Shown one piece after another: positions 15,109 through 19,531 of a stretch of 19,531 bases of DNA. A program made the translations under genes and the position numbers. Within the stretch, counting starts at the first letter, position 1, and each line of letters opens with the position of its first letter. This DNA is from Halanaeroarchaeum sp051744605 (GTDB lineage Archaea; Halobacteriota; Halobacteria; Halobacteriales; Halobacteriaceae). A model generated the notes under the pieces. That model was not told the DNA's origin, searched no databases, and was given only the letters and a program-made list of their open reading frames with translations. The stretch lies in contig JBNJDE010000034.1 of NCBI GenBank assembly GCA_051744605.1, forward strand, positions 1 to 19,531. The letters run 5' to 3'.

Positions 15109-15772
15109 CGTCGACCGCGAGTTCGCCCGGTCCCGTTCGCGGGTGTACGATCTCCTGTCGCGGGTGTTCGACGGCGACGTCGACGTGCTCTCCGAGGCCA
15201 TCGTGAACGGGGCCTTCGTCGACCTCGCGGCGACGCTCCCTGCGGAATTCGACACGGACGCCCTCTCGCGGGACGACCTGGACGTCGAGGCGCTGTCGAT
15301 CGGGTACGACAACCTCTTCGACGTCCCGGGACCGTATTACGTTCCCCCGTTCGCGTCGGCACACGTCGACGATCCGAGCGAGTCCTTCGAGTCGGACTCC
15401 CGGTACCACGACGTTGGATCGGCCGGTGAACTCCTCGGCGACCCGGCCGAATCGATCGCCGAACTGTACGAACGGACGGGATTCAAGCCCCAGCGCGGTG
15501 ACGGTATCCCGGACCACATCGCCGCGGAGTTCGAATTCATGGCCGTCCTCTCGGCGCGGGAGGGTCGCCTCGATGCGGCACCCGAGCGGTCAATCGACGC
15601 CGACCTGCTCGACGTCCAGGCGCAGGTCGTCGACCATCTCGAGTGGGTCGACGCCTTCGCCGACACGGTCGCCGACCGCGATTCGGCGGAGGGCGTCTAC
15701 GCGGCCGTCTGTTCGTTCGCGAGCGCGTTCGTCGCCTGGGACCAGTTGCAACTGAGCACGCCGACGGTCTGA
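15095..15772 (+). CDS. TorD/DmsD-type molybdoenzyme chaperone
   Basis: This 225-residue helical protein should bind the Tat signal of the catalytic subunit and hold it until the molybdenum cofactor is inserted. The family motif is seen as YDNLFDVPGPYYVPPFAS (residues 71-88), followed by GFKPQRGDGIPDHIAAEFEF (129-148), which contains the typical P-D-H and downstream Glu. The gene overlaps the end of the catalytic gene by 14 bases, so expression is coupled. ATG 15095 is chosen; ATG 15101 would give 223 residues. A longer frame from 15038 lies wholly inside the catalytic gene. It closes the operon. Confidence 0.88.
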   Translation: MSMTDVDREFARSRSRVYDLLSRVFDGDVDVLSEAIVNGAFVDLAATLPAEFDTDALSRDDLDVEALSIGYDNLFDVPGPYYVPPFASAHVDDPSESFESDSRYHDVGSAGELLGDPAESIAELYERTGFKPQRGDGIPDHIAAEFEFMAVLSAREGRLDAAPERSIDADLLDVQAQVVDHLEWVDAFADTVADRDSAEGVYAAVCSFASAFVAWDQLQLSTPTV

Positions 15773-16070
15773 GCGGTCGGTCGGCGCTTTTCGGTCTGCA
15801 GCCTCGACAGTTGCCTCTCGATATCGAATCGTGGAAAGAACGGGAACAGAGGGGGGGGGAGGATGCTCCGTAACAGAACGGAAATGGGAGACACCGACAC
15901 AGCACGCGCCAGTGGCGGATCGACCATGACCCAGTCGTTTCGCCGGTGATCGCGGCTTCGTGAGGGTGTCGCCCCGTTCATCAATCGACGACGGAGGCAC
16001 TTAAAATTGTATACCGCTCCCAATAATGTGGAATACTGCCCGTCACTCGAACCGAACGTTCCCCCAGCCG

Positions 16071-16108
16071 ACCGGCACCGATCCGCTTCGGAGCGGATGT
16101 CTACCGGT
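16071..16108 (+). other. Nested hairpin, possible structured RNA element
   Basis: An inner stem ATCCGCT / AGCGGAT (16081-16087 and 16092-16098) closes a TCGG loop with seven perfect pairs. An outer stem ACCGG / CCGGT (16071-16075 and 16104-16108) encloses it across a 5x5 internal loop. If transcription starts from the AT-rich box near 16000, this would sit in the leader of the transporter mRNA. Confidence 0.35.
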
Positions 16109-16123
16109 CGAATCGTCTTCGAC
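16107..16123. repeat. Inverted repeat GTCGAA-N5-TTCGAC
   Basis: A perfect 6-base inverted repeat around TCGTC immediately follows the nested hairpin. It may be a protein-binding site or part of the same RNA fold. No protein can be assigned. Confidence 0.3.
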
Positions 16124-16225
16124 GACGGTATTCCCGTTACGTCGTTGCCACTGATTCGAAGGGAATATTGCTCGAACGAGAAAATACTGGCTGGCTGGGG
16201 TGGATGGCCGGCGCCCGGCGCAGCG

Positions 16226-16231
16226 TTTTAT
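16226..16231 (+). promoter_or_regulatory. TATA-like box deciding the transporter start
   Basis: GCGTTTTATGCC holds TTTTAT 26-31 bases before the GTG at 16257. This spacing fits a leaderless transcript beginning at the GTG, and makes the in-frame ATG at 16230, which lies inside the box, less likely as the start. Confidence 0.4.
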
Positions 16232-16256
16232 GCCGATAGCGCCTCCATCTTTGCAG

Positions 16257-18140
16257 GTGGCGCCAGTCACCGTCGATCTCCTCGTCGTCTTCGCCATCAT
16301 CGTCGTAGCGATGGTCATGTTCGTCACCGAGGCGGTATCGTCCGACGTGACGGCCATCGCGGTCCTCGTCTCACTCGTCGTTCTCGAGGACTACACGGGC
16401 GTCTCGGCGACGGCGGCGCTGGGGGGCTTTGCCAATCCCGCGACGGTGACGGTCATCGCGATGTACATCCTGAGCGAGGCCGTCCGGCAGACCGGCGTCG
16501 TCTCCCGGGTCGGACAGTGGATCGCGGCGTACGCGGCCGGCAGCGAACGACGGCTGCTCGGTAGCATCCTGGGGACGACCGGCCTGGCCGCCGGGTTCGT
16601 CAACAACACGCCCGTGGTGGCCGTGTTCGTCCCGATGGTTCACGACATCGCCGCCGAGACGAACATCTCCCCGTCCAAACTGTTCTTGCCGCTCTCCTAC
16701 GCGGCGATGCTCGGTGGAACGCTCACCCTCATCGGGACCTCGATGAACCTCGTGGTCAGCGATATCGCCGCGCGGGGCGGCGCCGCCGGGGTAGCGCCCG
16801 AACTGCACGCACTGGGGATGTTCGAGTTCACGCCGCTCGGCATCGTGGTGTTCGTGGTCGGGGTGGGCTATCTCCTGACGGTGGGTCGGTGGCTCACTCC
16901 CGCCCGTGTCAGCCCGGAGACCACCCTCGTCGAGGCCTACGACGTGCAACGACACCTGGCACAGGTGGTCGTGCGCGAGGGATCTCCGCTCGTGGGGAAC
17001 CCCGTCTCGTCGGTTCGAGAACTGCTGGCCGAACCGGTGGAAGGCGACGGCACGGTCGAGGAGCCGATCGATTGCAAGCTCCTCCAGCTGGTCCGCGACG
17101 AGGAACCCCAGCACGCGCTCTCCTCGAACGAGCCCCTCGCCGTGGGGGACGTCCTCACCGTTCGCGGCGACCGGCGGAACGTCAACCGGTTCGCCGAGCG
17201 GTTCGGGCTCCGACAGTTGCCCCACGAGCGCGTCACCGCGGGCGACCTGGACGTCAGGGAGGGGCGAGGCAGTCTCGTGGAGGTCATCGTCCCGGAGGGC
17301 TCTCGGCTGCACGGCGACACCGTCCACGAGGCGAACCTGGCGGGCTATCACGCCGCACAGTTGCTCGCCGTTCGTCGCGGGGATTCGGTTCGCACCGACG
17401 ACATCGACGACCACGAGATCGGCGTCGGCGACGCCCTGCTCGTTCAGGTTCGGGAACGTGACCTCCGGTATCTGGTGGAGAACGGCGACCTCGTGGTGGT
17501 CCGCGGACTCGGCAAAACGATGGGCGAGGAGAGCGCCCCCGCGCCGCTCGGCCCGACGACGCCGACCGTGTTCGTCACCGTAGCACTCGTCGTTGCCATT
17601 GCCGCCCTCGGCCTTCTCCCCATCTCCATCGCGGCGCTCGCGGGAGTGGTCGTCCTGTTCGCGACGGACGCGGTCTCACCAGGGGACGCATATGGGGCGG
17701 TGAACTGGAACGTGATCTTTCTCCTCGCCGGCGTCATCCCGCTCGGGGTAGCGCTCACGAACACCGGTGGGGATGCGCTCGTCGCCGATCTCATCAGTTC
17801 CCTCGGCATCGTCCTCCCACCGATCGGGATCCTCGGGGTTGTCTACCTGCTCACGGGACTGCTCGCGGCGATCATCACGCCGGTGGCGACCGTGGTCTTG
17901 CTCACGCCGGTGGCCATCGACACCGCCATCTCGCTCGGAGTCAATCCGCTCGCGTTCGTCTTCGCCGTCCTGTTCGCCGCGAGTTCGGCGTTCATGACGC
18001 CGGTCGGCTACCAGACCAACCTGATGGTCTACGGTCCCGGTGGCTACCGGTTCTCGGACTACCTTCGGGTCGGAACGCCGCTGTTCGCGTTGCTCGCCGT
18101 CGTCACGACGGTCGGTATCGCCGTCTTCTGGGGCCTGTGA
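16257..18140 (+). CDS. SLC13/DASS-type anion transporter with two RCK_C domains
   Basis: This 627-residue membrane protein belongs to the divalent anion:sodium symporter group that carries sulfate, dicarboxylates or related oxyanions. The first helical half has FVNNTPVVAVFVP (NNTP at 116-119) and LTLIGTSMNLVVSD (160-164); the second half has the matching MTPVGYQTNLMVYGPGGY (580-597). Between the halves, residues about 231-310 and 338-415 form two RCK_C (TrkA-C) ligand-binding domains, as in known sulfate/thiosulfate-type permeases of this branch. GTG 16257 is chosen from the upstream TATA-like box; ATG 16230 or GTG 16200 would add 9 or 19 residues. It follows the reductase operon in the same direction. 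The carried anion is unknown; tetrathionate products or sulfate are guesses. Its stop abuts the convergent next gene. Confidence 0.85.
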   Translation: MAPVTVDLLVVFAIIVVAMVMFVTEAVSSDVTAIAVLVSLVVLEDYTGVSATAALGGFANPATVTVIAMYILSEAVRQTGVVSRVGQWIAAYAAGSERRLLGSILGTTGLAAGFVNNTPVVAVFVPMVHDIAAETNISPSKLFLPLSYAAMLGGTLTLIGTSMNLVVSDIAARGGAAGVAPELHALGMFEFTPLGIVVFVVGVGYLLTVGRWLTPARVSPETTLVEAYDVQRHLAQVVVREGSPLVGNPVSSVRELLAEPVEGDGTVEEPIDCKLLQLVRDEEPQHALSSNEPLAVGDVLTVRGDRRNVNRFAERFGLRQLPHERVTAGDLDVREGRGSLVEVIVPEGSRLHGDTVHEANLAGYHAAQLLAVRRGDSVRTDDIDDHEIGVGDALLVQVRERDLRYLVENGDLVVVRGLGKTMGEESAPAPLGPTTPTVFVTVALVVAIAALGLLPISIAALAGVVVLFATDAVSPGDAYGAVNWNVIFLLAGVIPLGVALTNTGGDALVADLISSLGIVLPPIGILGVVYLLTGLLAAIITPVATVVLLTPVAIDTAISLGVNPLAFVFAVLFAASSAFMTPVGYQTNLMVYGPGGYRFSDYLRVGTPLFALLAVVTTVGIAVFWGL

Positions 18141-19049
18141 TCAACCGAAGAAGCCGGCGAACCTCGGGGCGGCGAACGTGAGTGTCACGGTTGGCTCCTC
18201 GTCGGTATCGACCTGGACCGAACCACCCCACTGCGAAACGAAGGTCTGGACGAAGACCAGTTCGGCGTGCCCGGATTCCTGGTCGGCCGATCCAGATTCG
18301 AGGATGGTTCGGACGTCCGCCGGCAGGCCGGAACCGTTGTGCGATAACTCGACCGTGACGTCGCCGTTCGTCCGCTCCAGGGTGGCCTCGATGACCGGGT
18401 CGCTGGTGTCGTTGTAGAGGATCAGTTGCTCGAGGAGGATCTCGAATATCTCCTGGAGGTAGGTCCGTTCGGCGACCACGTCGATGCCGGTTTCGCTTTC
18501 CACCTCGATCGTCGCAATCGGGAAGGTCACGCGCGCGTTCTCGACCGCCCGTTCGAGGACTTCGTCGACCCGACTCCGGTGGCCGAACACGAGCGGGACC
18601 GTCGCGGTACCCCCCGTCCCCAGTCGCTCGGCGATTCGCTCGCGGAGGTTCCACCCCGCACCGTCGAGGTCGTCGCCGTGCTCCGAGCGACCGGGTACCG
18701 AACCGGGGCGGACCTCGAACAGCGAGCGCTGGACGTCCGCCAGCGAATCCGCCAGCAGCCGCTCCTCCGTGAGGCTCCCTGCGATGACGGAGACGGCGAC
18801 GACGGCCAGCAGGTTGACCGTGGTCTCGAACACCTCGCCGAGGACGGTCTGATGGGGGTCGCCGCCCCCGAGCCACAGCACGAGTTCGACGGCCTGGTGG
18901 GACGCCATCAACCCGAACAGGAGGGCCGCCAGGAGGATTCGGCTGTCCCGGACCGCGTAGCTGAATGCCACGGCGAGACCGGTTCCGATCAGTAACACCG
19001 CGAGTGGAAGGAGGGTGAACCCGACGAGCAACACGACGTCCGAGGGCAT
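18141..19049 (-). CDS. Membrane protein with degenerate histidine-kinase-like ATPase domain
   Basis: This 302-residue protein has three N-terminal membrane helices (about 5-30, 38-60 and 75-95), a linker, and a C-terminal region (about 155-295) with the outline of an HATPase_c domain. The phospho-acceptor H-box is not found. The N-box position reads ILLEQLILYND, with Gln208 where Asn is usual; the G1 motif D-x-G-x-G reads HNGSGLP (from His237), with His for Asp; and the glycine-rich G2 lid is missing from ESGHAELVFVQTFV. It may therefore not bind ATP or phosphorylate. The segment DEVLERAVENAR is like the start of ATPase domains in haloarchaeal kinases. It lies 33 bases after the ferredoxin gene and is probably co-transcribed. 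Function is unknown. Confidence 0.75.
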   Translation of the reverse strand: MPSDVVLLVGFTLLPLAVLLIGTGLAVAFSYAVRDSRILLAALLFGLMASHQAVELVLWLGGGDPHQTVLGEVFETTVNLLAVVAVSVIAGSLTEERLLADSLADVQRSLFEVRPGSVPGRSEHGDDLDGAGWNLRERIAERLGTGGTATVPLVFGHRSRVDEVLERAVENARVTFPIATIEVESETGIDVVAERTYLQEIFEILLEQLILYNDTSDPVIEATLERTNGDVTVELSHNGSGLPADVRTILESGSADQESGHAELVFVQTFVSQWGGSVQVDTDEEPTVTLTFAAPRFAGFFG

Positions 19050-19082
19050 TCGCGTTCGACCGAAGAGTCGTCGGTCGGTCGC

Positions 19083-19436
19083 CTAATGCGTTTGGTATCG
19101 CGTCTCGGAGCCGCTTTCCCCGCGGCTCGCGTCGACGTCGATGGCGTCGACCGGACAGACGTCGACACAGAGCATACAGTCGATGCAGTCTGGCTGTCGG
19201 GCCGGGTCGGCCTTCCGCGTGCTGGCGGGATGGTCGGGCGTCTCGACCCAGTCGAAGACGTCGACGGGGCAGTCCTCGACGCAGGCGCCATCGGCGATGC
19301 ACTCGTCGAAGTCGACGGCGACGTGAGTTCCGTGGATCCCCAGTTGCGTCGGCTCGTCGACGGGCCCCCAGACGGCGTGGCCCTCGTGCTGATCGACGAC
19401 CTCCCGCGAGCGATGGAAGTTCGGGTCGATTCCCAT
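19083..19436 (-). CDS. Zinc-containing 7Fe-type ferredoxin
   Basis: This 117-residue electron carrier closely resembles the Sulfolobus zinc ferredoxin. The N-terminal extension GIDPNF...HEGH...LGIHGTHVAVDFD supplies His17, His20 and His35, which with Asp77 in KADPA match the known zinc ligands (His16, His19, His34, Asp76). Cluster I is CIADGACVEDCP with Cys46, Cys52 and Cys56 and Asp49 in place of a cysteine, as in 3Fe-4S forms. Cluster II has Cys84, Cys87, Cys90 and Cys94 (CIDCMLCVDVC) for 4Fe-4S. It would serve cytoplasmic 2-oxoacid oxidoreductases or other redox enzymes. The ATG at 19436 is about 30 bases after a TATA-like box. Confidence 0.93.
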   Translation of the reverse strand: MGIDPNFHRSREVVDQHEGHAVWGPVDEPTQLGIHGTHVAVDFDECIADGACVEDCPVDVFDWVETPDHPASTRKADPARQPDCIDCMLCVDVCPVDAIDVDASRGESGSETRYQTH

Positions 19437-19464
19437 GCGTTGTCGGTACCACGGGCGCTGGCCC

Positions 19465-19470
19465 TAAATA
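19465..19470 (-). promoter_or_regulatory. TATA-like box of the ferredoxin gene
   Basis: On the minus strand the string CTATTTAGGG contains TATTTA 29-34 bases before the ferredoxin ATG, the spacing of a haloarchaeal promoter with leaderless mRNA. Confidence 0.5.
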
Positions 19471-19474
19471 GCTG

Positions 19475-19499
19475 TCAGCACCGGTCAGGGCCGCTCGAT
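19475..19499. repeat. 25-bp direct repeat, copy 1
   Basis: This unit matches 19504-19528 at 23 of 25 positions (differences at the 8th and 16th base). Its core reads GGTCAGGGCCGCTCGAT. It lies just upstream of the ferredoxin TATA-like box. Confidence 0.6.
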
Positions 19500-19504
19500 T
19501 TTAT
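19499..19504 (+). promoter_or_regulatory. TATA-like box of a possible divergent gene
   Basis: TTTTAT separates the two 25-bp repeats. An ATG at 19527-19529 lies about 25 bases downstream, the spacing for a leaderless start, so a plus-strand gene may begin at the window end. Only five bases of it would be present. Confidence 0.3.
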
Positions 19505-19528
19505 CAGCACGGGTCAGGACCGCTCGAT
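19504..19528. repeat. 25-bp direct repeat, copy 2
   Basis: The second unit, with core GGTCAGGACCGCTCGAT, begins 29 bases after the first and ends inside the possible start codon at 19527. Together the two copies flank a TATA-like box, suggesting operator sites for a regulator of one or both divergent promoters. More copies could lie beyond the window. Confidence 0.6.
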
Positions 19529-19531
19529 GGT

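Larger units (their letters stand above)
15773..16256. other. Intergenic region with T-run, G9 tract, TATA-like box and hairpins
   Basis: No convincing gene was found in these 484 bases; open frames here are basic or lack haloarchaeal composition and overlap neighbours. A short T-run (cgcttttcgg, 15785-15794) follows the chaperone gene and may end the operon. A run of nine G lies at 15851-15859. CTTAAAATTGTATACC at 16000-16015 is the most AT-rich stretch and could be a TATA box for rightward or leftward transcription. Downstream are a nested hairpin and an inverted repeat, listed separately, and a second TATA-like TTTTAT close to the transporter start. Confidence 0.5.

Noticed and set aside
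15590..16023. Minus-strand frames of 136 and 108 codons between the chaperone and transporter.
   Set aside because: They overlap the chaperone gene, are basic rather than acidic, and show no domain or supported start.
16007..16199. A plus-strand frame beginning MYTAPNNVEYCPSLEP before the transporter.
   Set aside because: It runs through the hairpin region, then out of frame into the transporter, and its composition is not haloarchaeal-like.
18103..19452. A 449-codon minus-strand frame covering the sensor-like and ferredoxin genes.
   Set aside because: Its product is rich in Arg, Gly and Pro with no haloarchaeal acidic character; the two genes in other frames have identifiable domains.
19475..19528. 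A CRISPR array at the window end.
   Set aside because: Only two units are present and the spacer between them is four bases, far too short for CRISPR spacers.

Overview
The window is chromosomal DNA of a halophilic archaeon (class Halobacteria). This is shown by the high GC content, the strongly acidic proteins, archaeal-type ribosomal proteins S12 and S7, an EF-2 with the diphthamide site, a 20S proteasome gene pair, a Bat-type HTH_10 regulator and a zinc-type 7Fe ferredoxin. The genus cannot be fixed from sequence alone. The gene content suggests a lineage able to respire anaerobically.

Layout. (1) 40-3436, plus strand: the end of the translation (str-type) cluster, rpsL-rpsG-fusA. (2) 3495-4924, plus strand: psmA and psmB, the proteasome alpha and beta subunits, with overlapping ATGA. 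(3) 4930-6993, minus strand: an arsenic detoxification operon, arsR, ACR3 arsenite efflux permease, a possible 24-residue ORF, and a thioredoxin-type arsC. A TATA-like box and an inverted repeat lie just before arsR. (4) 7145-9052, minus strand: a membrane-anchored PAS-GAF-BAT-HTH_10 regulator. (5) 9053-9422: a control region with two related palindromic sites about 52 bp apart. (6) 9423-15772, plus strand: a complex iron-sulfur molybdoenzyme operon with an electron-transfer subunit (four 4Fe-4S clusters), an NrfD/PsrC-type membrane quinol subunit, a Tat-exported molybdopterin catalytic subunit of 1135 residues and a TorD-type chaperone. The order B-C-A and the catalytic subunit resemble tetrathionate reductase TtrBCA most closely; arsenate and selenate reductases of the same larger family remain possible. 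(7) 15773-16256: an intergenic region with a G9 tract and hairpins. (8) 16257-18140, plus strand: an SLC13-type anion transporter with two RCK_C domains. (9) 18141-19436, minus strand: a zinc-type 7Fe ferredoxin followed by a membrane protein with a degenerate histidine-kinase ATPase domain. (10) 19475-19528: two near-identical 25-bp repeats around a TATA-like box at the window end.

How the genes may work together (inference): the HTH_10 protein would sense a redox or chemical cue through PAS and GAF and activate the divergent reductase operon from the palindromic sites. The reductase would take electrons from menaquinol through the NrfD subunit and reduce an oxyanion outside the membrane. 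TorD would mature the catalytic subunit before Tat export. The SLC13 transporter could move a substrate or product anion. The adjacent ars operon would protect the cell from arsenite; it could be a chance neighbour, or it could be a hint that the reductase handles arsenate. No tRNA, rRNA, insertion sequence or CRISPR array was seen.
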